Shown here: one piece after another, positions 30,901 through 40,117 of the stretch
How positions within the stretch are numbered: position 1 is the first letter of the stretch
Layout of the letters: every line of letters starts with the position of its first letter
Assembly (NCBI GenBank): GCA_965212005.1
Contig: OZ243038.1
Span: 2,108,001-2,172,000 of the forward strand
Reading direction: 5' to 3'
Source: G965212005 sp965212005
GTDB lineage: Bacteria > Pseudomonadota > Gammaproteobacteria > Porifericomitales > Porifericomitaceae
Length of the DNA: 64,000 nt
The notes under the pieces: model-generated
What the model was told of the DNA's origin: nothing
The model's database searches: none
Seen by the model: the letters and a program-made list of their open reading frames with translations, nothing else
Translations under genes and position numbers: made by a program

Positions 30901-31575
30901 ATGCCCGGCGCATTTGCCGCGCCGTTCGCTAAACAGATGCGAATCGGATGGATCCTGCTTTGGGCCGCGGCGATCAGCTTCGGTGCCCTGGTGATCGACC
31001 TTTTGTACGTGTGCTGGCCTTACCCTGCGGCGCGGGGGCTGGAGGCCTTTCAGGACAACGTGCAGCGCGAGTGGCACTGGATCGGACAGGCAGACCCGCG
31101 CATCCCGCGGCTGGGACAGACGATCTTCCACAATTTGTATCAAGCTCTGTTCGTTGCCTCAGGCATCGATGCGCTGCTGCAGGAAGCAGGACGTCCTCAA
31201 CAGGGCATCGATCAGTTCGCTGTGCGCTGGGTGCAGGGAAATCAGCATCTGGTCCTCACCGCCTATTACGGTCTGCGCTTGTATGCACTGCGCCTGAGCG
31301 TCCTGCTGCATATGGCGCCGCTGCTGATCTGCGCCTTGGTTGCCTTCGTGGACGGTTGGGCAGCTTGGTGGTTGCGTCGCCTGTCTGTCGCCAGAGAGAG
31401 CAGCTTCCTGTATCACCGGGGCAAGAGGCTGTTTTCCTGCTGCTGTCTGGCGATTGGAATCGGTTACCTGCTGCCGCCCGTTCCGTTGGATCCGCGCTGG
31501 ATCGTGCTGCCCCTGCTGGCCTGCGTCGTAGTACTGCTGCGGAATCTGATGGCCGGCTTCAAAAAGTACTTGTAA
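30901..31575 (+). CDS. DUF4400-like ICE membrane protein
   Basis: 224 residues. A helix at about 12-35 (MRIGWILLWAAAISFGALVIDLLYV), a soluble segment with Trp/His and the pattern QDNVQREWHWI, then hydrophobic stretches near 125-150 and 172-215. This arrangement matches the ICE membrane protein family (DUF4400, PFL_4697 type) that accompanies TraD in SXT/pKLC102-like elements. Start could be the ATG at 30934. It follows traD after 121 bases. Confidence 0.7.
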   Translation: MPGAFAAPFAKQMRIGWILLWAAAISFGALVIDLLYVCWPYPAARGLEAFQDNVQREWHWIGQADPRIPRLGQTIFHNLYQALFVASGIDALLQEAGRPQQGIDQFAVRWVQGNQHLVLTAYYGLRLYALRLSVLLHMAPLLICALVAFVDGWAAWWLRRLSVARESSFLYHRGKRLFSCCCLAIGIGYLLPPVPLDPRWIVLPLLACVVVLLRNLMAGFKKYL

Positions 31576-31801
31576 GCGGGCGGCGTCCGGTTTCGTGCCC
31601 CAGCCCTGTCTCCTTCCTCGCCGGTATCGGATCGAGCCTCGGCTGATTTTTCGCCTCACCAGGCGGACATTAGCGTGCGCCGCCCGCTGCCGTCCCGGTG
31701 GTCAACGCGCCTGCATCCGATCCGCCAGTTCCCGCTGCGGATACTCGCAACGGAAATGTCTTCGCTGCGCGGCACCGGGTGAGTGCCGCAGGCCGGTATA
31801 A

Positions 31802-32812
31802 ATGAACGCGGCGACGGCAGCGGCGGAATTGATCGGGGCCAGCCCGGCGATAGACGAGTTGCGCCGCCAGGTCGATCGCTTTGCCGATGCGCCTCACCCG
31901 GTGCTGGTGGAAGGGGAGTCCGGATCGGGCAAGGAACTGGTAGCGCGGTTGTTGCACGGACGCAGCTACCGGGCCGAGCGCCCGTGCCTGAAGATTAACT
32001 GCGCGGCACTGCCGGCGGACTTGCTGGAGGCGCAGCTTTTCGGTCACGCCCGCGGCGCATTCACCGGGGCGATCCATAGCCGTGAGGGTTTCCTGGGCGT
32101 CGCTGCACGCGGCAGCCTGCTGCTGGACGAGATAGCAGAACTGCCGTTGGAGCTCCAGTCCAAGCTGCTGCGTGTACTGGATGACGGTGAGTACTATCGA
32201 TTGGGAGAAACAACGCCTCGCCGGCTGCAGGCTCGCGTTATCGCCGCCACCAATCGCCCCGTGCATGGGTTGGTGCAGGCGAGCCGCTTTCGCGCCGATC
32301 TGTATTATCGCTTAGGCGTATTGCGCATCCGGGTGCCTCCGCTGCGTGAGCGGGGCGAAGACGTGCTGCGTCTGTTCGAGCATTTTTCCGCTGCCGGTGC
32401 AGAGGCTTTCCGGCTCAGCCCAGCGGGCCGGGCGCTGCTGAAGCGGCACTTGTTTCCGGGGAATGTGCGCGAACTGCGCAACCTGGTCGTACGCCTGGAG
32501 GCCAAGGGTGCGAGCGGGGAAATTTCGGCTGCTGCGCTGGAAGCGGAGTTGGAGCCGGAACTGGCGCCGACGCCAAGCGCGGCGGCGCCCGCTGCTTGCT
32601 GCCGCCAGGCCATGCTGGAAGGAACATTCCGGTTGTCGCAGGCCTTAGGAGAACTGGAACGCCGCTGCCTCCTGGAGGCGGTGCAGTTGGCCACTGGCAA
32701 TCTGAGCTTGGCAGCACGCCTGCTCGGACTGCCGCGCACCACGCTGTATGGACGGCTGCGGCATTTTTCCATCCCGCTGTTTCGCGTTGGTCCCGCAGAG
32801 GGTGCCGAATGA
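31802..32812 (+). CDS. sigma-54 activator without receiver domain (PspF-like)
   Basis: 336 residues. It begins straight into the AAA+ domain: GESGSGKE (Walker A), ARGAFTGAIHS (sigma-54 loop, intact GAFTGA), GSLLLDEIAELP (Walker B), R-finger RFRADLYYRLGVLRIRVPPLRERGED, PGNVREL, then a linker and a Fis-type HTH (LAARLLGLPRTTLYGRL). No N-terminal regulatory domain, as in PspF, so control probably comes from a partner protein. It lies 226 bases after the DUF4400 gene, whose cluster has a sigma-54-type promoter; linkage is inferred. Confidence 0.88.
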   Translation: MNAATAAAELIGASPAIDELRRQVDRFADAPHPVLVEGESGSGKELVARLLHGRSYRAERPCLKINCAALPADLLEAQLFGHARGAFTGAIHSREGFLGVAARGSLLLDEIAELPLELQSKLLRVLDDGEYYRLGETTPRRLQARVIAATNRPVHGLVQASRFRADLYYRLGVLRIRVPPLRERGEDVLRLFEHFSAAGAEAFRLSPAGRALLKRHLFPGNVRELRNLVVRLEAKGASGEISAAALEAELEPELAPTPSAAAPAACCRQAMLEGTFRLSQALGELERRCLLEAVQLATGNLSLAARLLGLPRTTLYGRLRHFSIPLFRVGPAEGAE

Positions 32813-32952
32813 TGTGCTGCCGCTGCAGGCGTTCCCGCCTGCAAGCATAACGGCTGCCGTAGCGGGGCAGGCAAAGGGAGCGGTCCGGCCTCGGCGGCAG
32901 GCAGCCGCTGTGTACCTGCCCATGCGGTGCCGTGTGCAGAACCGGCAATTAC

Positions 32953-32961
32953 TGGTATGAT
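32953..32961 (+). promoter_or_regulatory. extended -10 promoter of petABC
   Basis: TG-G-TATGAT, an extended -10, about 40 bases before the petA ATG. The same nine bases occur before lpxH (56238-56246). Confidence 0.6.
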
Positions 32962-33001
32962 CCGGTGCTGTACTTGCCCGTTTCCATCTGGAGCCTGATT
33001 C

Positions 33002-33601
33002 ATGTCTGACACCGATCTCCGGCCTGATCTATACCGCCGCCGGTTTTTGACCACCGCCGCCACTGTGGTCGGTGGAGCGGGTGCCGCCGCCGCCGCCGTA
33101 CCGTTCCTGTCGATGATGACCCCTAGCGCCAAGACTCGTGTCCGAGGCGGACCGGTGGAAGTAGACGTCTCGAAGTTGCCTCCTCGCGGGCAAATCATAG
33201 TGCAGTGGCGGGGCAAGCCGGTATGGGTGCTGAGGCGCGACCCGGAGATTCTGGAAAATCTGCAGCAACTCGGCGAGGCTGAACTTAGCGACCCGGAATC
33301 ACAGCGCGACAACCAGCCCGAATATGCCCGCAATATGCACCGTTCCCGCCAGGCCGAATACCTGGTCATTATTGGAAGTTGCACCCACTTGGGCTGCTCG
33401 CCACAGTATCTGAATCCGGAAGAGCCGCACAATTGGGCGCCCTGGCACGGTGGATTTTTTTGCGCCTGTCATGGTTCCCGCTTTGATTTGTCGGGCCGGG
33501 TATACAAGGGTACGCCGGCCCAGCCCAACAACTTGGTTGTGCCTCCCTACATGTTTCTAAGTGACTCCCGAATTCTGATTGGGAAGGACTCAAGTTCATG
33601 A
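33002..33601 (+). CDS. petA: Rieske iron-sulfur subunit of cytochrome bc1
   Basis: 199 residues with a Tat-type signal/anchor (RRRFLTTAATVVGGAG) and the Rieske cluster ligands CTHLGC and CACHGSRFD. It moves electrons from quinol to cytochrome c1 on the periplasmic face of the membrane. Its stop overlaps the petB start (ATGA). Confidence 0.97.
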   Translation: MSDTDLRPDLYRRRFLTTAATVVGGAGAAAAAVPFLSMMTPSAKTRVRGGPVEVDVSKLPPRGQIIVQWRGKPVWVLRRDPEILENLQQLGEAELSDPESQRDNQPEYARNMHRSRQAEYLVIIGSCTHLGCSPQYLNPEEPHNWAPWHGGFFCACHGSRFDLSGRVYKGTPAQPNNLVVPPYMFLSDSRILIGKDSSS

Positions 33602-34845
33602 ACGGTAGCACAGGCAACAGCCTGTACAGGCTGCTCGGCGCCGCACTTGGCTGGATCGACCGGCGCTTTCCGCTGAGCAAGATGTGGAATGAGCACTTGG
33701 CGCGCTATTACGCGCCGAAAAATTTTAATTTCTGGTATTTCTTCGGTTCCCTGGCTCTGCTGGTACTGGTGATCCAGTTCCTTTCCGGGATTTGGCTGGC
33801 GATGAATTACAAGCCTTCCGCAGAACTCGCTTTTGCCTCGGTGGAATACATCATGCGCGATATTTCCTGGGGCTGGCTGATCCGCTATATGCACTCTACC
33901 GGAGCCTCCGCCTTTTTCATTGTGGTCTACCTGCATATGTTTCGGGCCATGCTCTACGGCTCCTACCAGAAGCCACGCGAACTATTGTGGGTCCTGGGCA
34001 TGTTCCTGTACCTGCTGCTGATGGGTGAGGCGTTTTTGGGCTACCTGCTGCCTTGGGGGCAGATGTCTTATTGGGGAGCGCAGGTGATCACGGCGCTGTA
34101 CGGCGCCATCCCGGTAGTGGGTGACGAGCTGGCCGTTTGGGTCCGCGGCGACTACGAGATCTCCGATGTTACTTTGAACCGCTTCTTTTCACTGCACGTG
34201 ATTGCCGTGCCTTTACTGTTCCTGGTTATAGTATGGCTGCATATCCTGGCCTTGCATGAGACCGGATCCAACAATCCGGATGGCATTGAGATTAAAGAAC
34301 ACAAGGACGCCAAGGGAGTGCCGCTGGACGGGATCCCATTCCATCCTTATTACACGGTAAAGGATATTTTCGGTGCCGTGGTGTTCTTGATCCCGTTTTC
34401 TATCGTGGTGTTTTTTGCACCGGACCTTAAGGGCCTGTTTCTGGAGCACGCAAACTTTACCCCGGCCAATCCGCTGCAGACCCCCGAACACATCGCGCCC
34501 GTCTGGTACTTCACGCCGTTTTACTCCATTTTGCGAGCTGTGCCGGGCAACTTCACGGGTGGCGTTGTGATGACCGTCGCGGTGTTGCTGCTGTTTCTTC
34601 TGCCTTGGCTGGATCGAAGCCCGGTGCGGTCGATTCGTTACCGCGGTTGGATGTTCCGGCTGGCCCTGGTTTGTTTTACCGTCAGCTTCCTGTGCCTGGG
34701 ATGGTTGGGTCTGCAACCGGCGGAAGCGTTGTACACGCTCCTGGCTCGGGTATTTTCGGTGATCTACTTTTTATTCTTCCTGCTGATGCCGTTTTATTCC
34801 CGCTGGGATCCAGTGCGACCGGTGCCGGACCGGGTGCGTTCCTGA
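33598..34845 (+). CDS. petB: cytochrome b of the bc1 complex
   Basis: 415 residues, with N- and C-terminal cytochrome b domains, paired heme His in helices B and D (MHSTGASAFF, HVIAVPLLF), the GEAFLGYLLPWGQMSYWGA quinol-site region, PEHIAPVWYF (PEWY-like) and eight membrane helices. Holds the two quinone sites of the Q cycle. Overlaps petA by 4 bases and petC by 1. Confidence 0.97.
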   Translation: MNGSTGNSLYRLLGAALGWIDRRFPLSKMWNEHLARYYAPKNFNFWYFFGSLALLVLVIQFLSGIWLAMNYKPSAELAFASVEYIMRDISWGWLIRYMHSTGASAFFIVVYLHMFRAMLYGSYQKPRELLWVLGMFLYLLLMGEAFLGYLLPWGQMSYWGAQVITALYGAIPVVGDELAVWVRGDYEISDVTLNRFFSLHVIAVPLLFLVIVWLHILALHETGSNNPDGIEIKEHKDAKGVPLDGIPFHPYYTVKDIFGAVVFLIPFSIVVFFAPDLKGLFLEHANFTPANPLQTPEHIAPVWYFTPFYSILRAVPGNFTGGVVMTVAVLLLFLLPWLDRSPVRSIRYRGWMFRLALVCFTVSFLCLGWLGLQPAEALYTLLARVFSVIYFLFFLLMPFYSRWDPVRPVPDRVRS

Positions 34846-35591
34846 TGCGCCCCTACGCACTGCTGCCCATTGTGCTGCTGCTGACTCCGGGGTTTGCCTG
34901 GGCGGCGTCGGAGACGGAGCCGGCGCTGTTGCGAGCCCGACCCGTCCTTTCACAGGTGGACATACTGCAGCGAGGGGCGCGGCTTTTTGTGAATTACTGC
35001 CTGGGCTGTCATGCCGCCGCGTACATGCGTTATGAACGCATGGGAGCCGACTTGGAAATCCCGGTTCCCGTGCTGCGGTCGAACTTCATGCTGGGCGCGG
35101 AGAAGCTGGGGGAGACCATGGCTATCGCGATGAGCCAGCAGGACGGCATCCGGTACTTCAACGTTGCCCCGCCGGACCTGTCTCTGGTGGCCCGCTCCAG
35201 GGGGGCGGATTGGCTCTATACTTACTTAAGGGGCTTTTATGCAGACGCGCAGAGCCCGACTGGAGTCAACAACCTGGTATTCAAAGGCACCGCAATGCCC
35301 CACGTGTTTTGGGAATTGCAGGGCTTGCAGGAGCCGGTGTACAGAGACTACATTGATGCCGCCGGCAAAGAGCGGCGCGTCATCGATCACCTGGAGTTGG
35401 CTACTCCCGGAACGATGAGCGAAAAGGAGTTCTCCCAGGCGATGCGTGATCTCGTCAGCTTCCTGGTATATCTAGGCGAGCCGGCGCAGTTGAAGCGCAA
35501 GCGGATCGGCATCTTCGTGATTTTTTATCTCTTGATTCTCGCGGGCATCACCTATTGGCTGAAGAAAGAATACTGGAAGGATGTGGCGTAG
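34845..35591 (+). CDS. petC: cytochrome c1
   Basis: 248 residues starting at ATG 34845, overlapping the petB stop by one base (TGATG). Signal peptide MRPYALLPIVLLLTPGFAWA, heme motif CLGCH, likely axial Met in GTAMPHVFW, and a C-terminal anchor helix (IGIFVIFYLLILAGITYWL). Completes a three-gene bc1 operon followed by sspA, a common gammaproteobacterial order. Confidence 0.96.
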   Translation: MRPYALLPIVLLLTPGFAWAASETEPALLRARPVLSQVDILQRGARLFVNYCLGCHAAAYMRYERMGADLEIPVPVLRSNFMLGAEKLGETMAIAMSQQDGIRYFNVAPPDLSLVARSRGADWLYTYLRGFYADAQSPTGVNNLVFKGTAMPHVFWELQGLQEPVYRDYIDAAGKERRVIDHLELATPGTMSEKEFSQAMRDLVSFLVYLGEPAQLKRKRIGIFVIFYLLILAGITYWLKKEYWKDVA

Positions 35592-35831
35592 CCTGTTGCC
35601 GCAGTGTGCCTCATCCTTTGCCCAGGGTGCCCGGTGCCGTCGTCGGCGGTTGGAAAATCATGAAATCTCCGTGCCTGACGTTCCTCCCGATGCAGCGATT
35701 GTCGTAATGTTTCCCGTCTCCATTGAATTCGTGCTGCCGGCAGCCGCCGGCGCCGTATCGCAGACAGGCAGCCGTGCGTCGCGGTGCCGGCGTGCGGCAC
35801 CCGCGGCCTGAAATACCGGGGCTCGGACTGC

Positions 35832-36443
35832 ATGAGCATGATTTTGTATTCCAGCGCCACCGCTTCAGTGGATCATATGGTCCGCTTTGTGGTCAAGGAG
35901 AAGAACATTGAGATCGAACTGCGCTACGTCAAGGAGGACGAATTGAGCGAGCAGTTGATGGAGCATAACCCGTATCATTCCACGATGACCCTGATCGATC
36001 GGCAGCTTTCCCTGTATCAGCCTCAAATCACGATGGAGTACCTGGACGAGCGCTTCCCCTATCCTCCGCTGATGCCGGTTGATCCGGCAGCTCGGGCACA
36101 AAACCGGCAGTTTCGCTACCGCATCATGCGTGATCTTTGCAGCGTGCTGGACGACCTGGGCGGAGACAACGAGATCGCCAGCGCCAACGCCCGCAGGAGT
36201 CTGCGAGATCATCTTTCCGTCATGGTGCCTCTGTTCGTGCATAAGCAGTTTTTTATGTCCGACGAATTTACCTTGGTCGATTGCTGTATGGCGCCGCTGT
36301 TGTGGCGCCTGCCTCATTTCGGCGTCAAGCTGCCGGTGATAGCGCGCCGGCGGCTGGACGGCTACGCCAAGAAATTATTCGACCGGGAATCTTTCCAGAA
36401 CAGCATGACGGACGAGGAGCGGGAATTCCGGGATTTGCTTTGA
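35832..36443 (+). CDS. sspA: stringent starvation protein A
   Basis: 203 residues from ATG 35832 (MSMILYSSATASVDHMVRF). GST-like fold: thioredoxin-type N-terminal domain and helical C-terminal domain (LVDCCMAPLLWRLPHFG). SspA binds RNA polymerase and helps in stationary phase and acid stress. The usual partner sspB is absent; a macrodomain gene follows instead. Separated from petC by 240 bases with no recognised feature. Confidence 0.93.
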   Translation: MSMILYSSATASVDHMVRFVVKEKNIEIELRYVKEDELSEQLMEHNPYHSTMTLIDRQLSLYQPQITMEYLDERFPYPPLMPVDPAARAQNRQFRYRIMRDLCSVLDDLGGDNEIASANARRSLRDHLSVMVPLFVHKQFFMSDEFTLVDCCMAPLLWRLPHFGVKLPVIARRRLDGYAKKLFDRESFQNSMTDEEREFRDLL

Positions 36444-36495
36444 GGATACCACTGTTCTCTGCCGCCGGTCCGTCCGTTGAGCGCTTTGACCCTCA

Positions 36496-37029
36496 ATGCG
36501 GATCTCCCGCCGCAGTGGGGCATCGCCGATCGCCATTACCATAACCAAGGCCGACATCTGCAGCCTGCAGGTGGACGCGATCGTCAATGCGGCCAATCGC
36601 TCCTTGCTGGGTGGCGGCGGTGTAGACGGCGCCATTCATCGTGCGGCCGGTCCAAAGTTGCGTGAATACAACCGCAAACTCGGAGGTTGTAAGACCGGGC
36701 AGGCCAGGATTTCCCCTGGATTTCTTCTGCCGGCCCGCTGGATCATTCATACCGTGGGTCCGGTGTGGCGCGGTGGGCTTGAGGTAGAAGCCGAACTGCT
36801 GGCCCAGTGTTACCGAAACTCCTTCGAACTGGCGCTGACGTACAAGGTACAGAGCATCGCCTTCCCATCTATCAGTACCGGCGTCTACGGCTATCCGAAG
36901 TTGGCAGCATCTCAGATCGCCGTTACCGAAATGCGCCGCTACGCAGACCGCATTCCCCGCATCATCGCTTGCTGCTTCAGCCTCCAGGACCAGCAAATCT
37001 ACCAACAAACTGCCGGCCTGCAGGACTGA
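36496..37029 (+). CDS. macrodomain protein, O-acetyl-ADP-ribose deacetylase (YmdB type)
   Basis: 177 residues, a single macrodomain with NAANRSLLGGGGVDGAIHRAAG (catalytic Asn and Asp region) and SISTGVYGYP. Such enzymes hydrolyse O-acetyl-ADP-ribose or remove ADP-ribose from proteins. About 25 residues after the fold end are family-unlike. It lies 52 bases after sspA, on the same strand. Confidence 0.92.
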   Translation: MRISRRSGASPIAITITKADICSLQVDAIVNAANRSLLGGGGVDGAIHRAAGPKLREYNRKLGGCKTGQARISPGFLLPARWIIHTVGPVWRGGLEVEAELLAQCYRNSFELALTYKVQSIAFPSISTGVYGYPKLAASQIAVTEMRRYADRIPRIIACCFSLQDQQIYQQTAGLQD

Positions 37030-37384
37030 CCCCTGGTTCGGGACCGCGCCGGCCTGCACCTGCTCGCCTGGGCAGCGGCCCTGGACCGTTCCTTCCTCAC
37101 CCGTTGCAATGCTCAGCGCAACGCACTTCATCTACTGCGTCATTGTTGCAGTTAAGCCGGTCCGCCTCTTGCCTGGCGACCTCTCCCGTTGTTCGGTCTC
37201 GCTGGCTCCAGACTGACAAACGCCGCCGTTCAGCGTCAGAGTCGTCGCAGGCAGGGGCTCCGAGCCCAGCCACTGCGGGCGGATTTGCTCCGGGGGTAGT
37301 CGGAGAAACGTCATTCTTGACGGAAACCCGACGCTCTGCATCCGCCTGAGCTTGGTTTTGCCCGTGTTTACGGGCGGGTACGGA
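37030..37384. other. spacer before the orphan prepilin promoter
   Basis: No gene recognised; frames on both strands are long but without family features. As DNA upstream of a sigma-54 promoter it may hold activator sites. Confidence 0.35.
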
Positions 37385-37400
37385 TGGCATATAGCTTGCT
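37385..37400 (+). promoter_or_regulatory. sigma-54 promoter of the orphan prepilin gene
   Basis: TGGCATATAGCTTGCT matches the TGGCAYR-N4-TTGCW consensus at every key position. Predicted start near 37412, about 37 bases before the ATG at 37449. It is a stronger match than the pilA promoter. Confidence 0.82.
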
Positions 37401-37448
37401 GGTATATCTGTTCGTAAACAGCAAGAGCAGTCCAGGGAGGGGCGCACA

Positions 37449-38294
37449 ATGAGCATCGCACAAGGAGAATCGCAAGGAAGATTACAAAGAGGGTTGCCAG
37501 GGCAAGCGCAAGAAAGTTCGCGGGCGAGGATCACAAGGGAGACCACCAGGAGCAGCAGACCATACAGCAGGCGGGCCGCGCAGCGCGGCTTCACATTGGT
37601 GGAGATCGCCATCGTACTGGTGATTATCGGTCTCTTGTTGGGCGGAGTCCTGAAGGGGCGAGAGTTGATTACCAGTGCGCGCGTACACAGCCTGGCCGAG
37701 CAGCACGCTTCGATACAGGCTGCTTACTACGCCTTTATCGATCGCTTCCGGAGGATTCCGGGAGACATGAGCAGTACCGCTGCCCGCGCCGCTATCGGGA
37801 CCGCGGTACAAGTCGCCGCACGCTACGGCGGCGATGGAGATGGCGGTTTGGATGACGGCAGTTTTCAGGAAGCCTCGGCTCTATGGCACCACCTGTCCGC
37901 CGCCGGGTTTATCCACGGCAGCTATAGTGGCGGGGCCACGGGCGAGTCAGATTACATTGCCGGGGACGCGGCCCCGGTTAATGCTTTCAATGGCCGGATT
38001 TTGCTGGTGCGTCTGGATGAGTACCTTGACGTTGCCGCGGCGCCGCCACTGCGCCTGGGCTTTGTGTTCGGCGGTCACATTCCGGCTGCCGTTTTACGTG
38101 AACTGGACTTGAAGCTGGACGATGGACGCCCGGGCACGGGTTCCCTGCGTGCCAGCAGCACGGCCGCGGTAGGCAGTGGCAATTACGCTGGTGTGGAACT
38201 GGGCACGGCTTCCTGTGTCAGCGGAGCCGGAGCCGCTGCCCAATGGAACGTCGAGGCCGGCGCGGCAGACTGCAATGCGGTGTTCCTCTACTAG
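37449..38294 (+). CDS. orphan prepilin-like protein with very long leader
   Basis: 281 residues. A cleavage site RG/FTLVEIAIVLVIIGLLLGGVL with Glu5 is preceded by about 46 mostly polar, Arg-rich residues, far longer than normal prepilin leaders. The mature part has a Gly-rich globular region (YGGDGDGGLDDGSFQ) and a C-terminal Cys pair (TASCVSG, AADCNAV). Probably a minor pilin or pseudopilin processed by PilD. Its sigma-54 promoter suggests co-control with pilA. A downstream non-ATG start closer to the cleavage site is possible but none is well placed. Confidence 0.82.
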   Translation: MSIAQGESQGRLQRGLPGQAQESSRARITRETTRSSRPYSRRAAQRGFTLVEIAIVLVIIGLLLGGVLKGRELITSARVHSLAEQHASIQAAYYAFIDRFRRIPGDMSSTAARAAIGTAVQVAARYGGDGDGGLDDGSFQEASALWHHLSAAGFIHGSYSGGATGESDYIAGDAAPVNAFNGRILLVRLDEYLDVAAAPPLRLGFVFGGHIPAAVLRELDLKLDDGRPGTGSLRASSTAAVGSGNYAGVELGTASCVSGAGAAAQWNVEAGAADCNAVFLY

Positions 38295-38370
38295 ATGGCC
38301 GCAGACCGCATCAGGCGCCGCGAAGCAACTGCGCCCGCGGCGGTGCAATGGGACGGTGGCGGCGGAGTTG

Positions 38371-38390
38371 CCGCTCGCCTGGCGGTTTTT
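38371..38390 (+). terminator. possible terminator after the orphan prepilin
   Basis: CCGC-TCGCCTG-GCGG followed by TTTTT, about 75 bases after the stop. The stem is short. Confidence 0.45.
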
Positions 38391-38886
38391 AATTCCCTGC
38401 AGAGCCTGCCTTGCGTGATCGCACGAGCTGCCGATTGAGTTCCAGCAGTTGTTTTAGATAGCGCCGCGCCTGCTGATAAATACCGGGACGGCTGCTCTCT
38501 CGCGGACCGGCCACGTTGAGCACGCGCAGTTTGTGCCGCCGCAGCCAGCGGGCAGCCTCGACTGGAGCGGCGTCCTGATCCAGCAGCGCCAGCAGCCAGG
38601 GCTTAGCGCGCCGTTCGGCGTATTTGCGGGTTATCAGGGTGCCGCCGGCCAGCCGGCCAACGTTCAAAATCAACGTCCCGTCGCTGCGTTCCACGTTCAG
38701 CCGGGTGCGTACCGCGTATACATCGGAAGCAGTTTCATTCAATTGGTAGAAGGCTGGAATAGGCCCATCTTCCGCTCGGCGTCCGCGCGGACACCAGCCG
38801 CCGTGCTCGATCCCTGCCTGCAGCGCACTGTCCAGCGCGGCGCGGTCCACTCCGGTCTGTCCGCCGGAAATGATCCGCTCAAGCAA
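38389..38886 (-). CDS. putative molybdenum-carrier / Rossmann-like protein
   Basis: 165 residues starting at TTG 38886 (LERIISGGQTGVDRAAL), with GGWCPRGRRAEDG and DGTLIL...GGT motifs of the YpsA/LOG-like molybdenum carrier group. Exact ligand is unknown. Its start overlaps the antiporter stop by 8 bases, so it is the third gene of a TerB-antiporter-carrier operon. Confidence 0.82.
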   Translation of the reverse strand: MLERIISGGQTGVDRAALDSALQAGIEHGGWCPRGRRAEDGPIPAFYQLNETASDVYAVRTRLNVERSDGTLILNVGRLAGGTLITRKYAERRAKPWLLALLDQDAAPVEAARWLRRHKLRVLNVAGPRESSRPGIYQQARRYLKQLLELNRQLVRSRKAGSAGN

Positions 38887-40117
38887 GCTGCCCCCCCCAT
38901 TGTTTGGCCAGCCTGCCGATACTGAGTCCCTGCACCAGCAAAGACCAGAGTACTACGCAGTAGGTGATGCTCAAAATCGCCTCGCGCTCAGCACCTGGCG
39001 GCAAGGCTAGTGCTAAGGCAATGGAAATCCCGCCGCGCAGGCCGCCCCAAGTCAGGATCCGGATGATGCCTGGACTGAGAGGCTGCAGCCGCTGCAACAG
39101 CATCACGGCGAAGCTGACGCTGCTAAGGCGCGCCAACAGCACGACTGCGATGGAGACGATGCCGGCCAGCAGGTATGGCACTGGCAGGTGAATGAGCAAA
39201 AGCTCCAGGCCGAGCAGCAGAAACAGCATTGCATTCAGGATTTCGTCCAGGAGTTCCCAAAAGTGATGCAAATGCTCGCGGTTGCGCCGGCTCATGCCCA
39301 GCAGGCTGCCGTGATTTCCGATCATCAGTCCCGCCGTTACCATGGCCAGCGGACCGGAGACGTGGACCTGCAAGGCCAGTGCGTAGCCGCCGGAGACCAG
39401 CGCCAGCGTAATTAAAATTTCGATGGCATGCTCGTTGGATTGCCGTAGCAGCCAGTAGCCCAAGCCGCCCAGTATCAGTCCCAGCAGGATCCCTCCCAAC
39501 GCTTCCTGCGCCAGCAGCAGCCCGGCACTGCTCCCGGAGAACTCGGTACCGGTCGCCAGGCTCAGCAGGACGGTAAACAACACTACGGCCAGGCCGTCGT
39601 TAAACAGGGATTCTCCGGTGATCTTGGTTTCGATACTCTCGCGCACGCCGGCCTTGCGCAAAATGGCGATCACGGCGATCGGATCAGTGGGCGAGATCAA
39701 CGCACCGAACAGCAGGCAGTAACCGAAAGACAGTGACAGCCCGAACAGGGGCAGCAGCCAGTAGCTGAGTGCGCCCACGATCAGGGTGGAGAGCGCTACC
39801 CCCACGGTTGCCAGCACGCCCACGGCCCACTTCTGTCGGAGCAGGGAGCCGAGATCGATGAACAGTGCGCCGGCAAACAGCAGGTAGCACAGGATGCCGT
39901 GCATCAGGGTCTCGCTGAAGTCGATTCCGCGCACGGCGGCTGCCACCGGCGCCGCCCAGTCCAGACCCAGCTTCCCCAGCAGCAGCAGAACCAGTGACAG
40001 CACCAGGGCGGACAGCATGACGCCGATTGCGGTAGGCAGCCGCAGAAAGCGCTCGTTCAGCAGGCTGAAAAGGGCCGTCAGGGTGAGCAGGACGGCGACC
40101 AAGCTATAGAGGCTCAC
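38879..40117 (-). CDS. Na+(K+)/H+ antiporter, CPA1 family
   Basis: 412 residues with about 12 membrane helices. The signature SPTDPIAVIAILRKAGV followed by GESLFNDGLAVVLFTVLL has the ion-binding ND/D residues of NhaP-type exchangers. It starts with GTG 40117, overlapping the TerB stop by 4 bases. Extrudes Na+ (or K+) in exchange for protons. Confidence 0.92.
   Translation of the reverse strand: MSLYSLVAVLLTLTALFSLLNERFLRLPTAIGVMLSALVLSLVLLLLGKLGLDWAAPVAAAVRGIDFSETLMHGILCYLLFAGALFIDLGSLLRQKWAVGVLATVGVALSTLIVGALSYWLLPLFGLSLSFGYCLLFGALISPTDPIAVIAILRKAGVRESIETKITGESLFNDGLAVVLFTVLLSLATGTEFSGSSAGLLLAQEALGGILLGLILGGLGYWLLRQSNEHAIEILITLALVSGGYALALQVHVSGPLAMVTAGLMIGNHGSLLGMSRRNREHLHHFWELLDEILNAMLFLLLGLELLLIHLPVPYLLAGIVSIAVVLLARLSSVSFAVMLLQRLQPLSPGIIRILTWGGLRGGISIALALALPPGAEREAILSITYCVVLWSLLVQGLSIGRLAKQWGGQLA

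Noticed and set aside
31699..31715. Sigma-54-like motif (TGGTCAACGCGCCTGC) before the activator gene
   Set aside because: GG-to-GC spacing is one base too long and the -24 box is poor.
26984..32812. att-type repeat of the tRNA-Lys 3' end flanking the Tra-like cluster
   Set aside because: No second copy of the tRNA 3' end was seen within the window, and no integrase gene is present.
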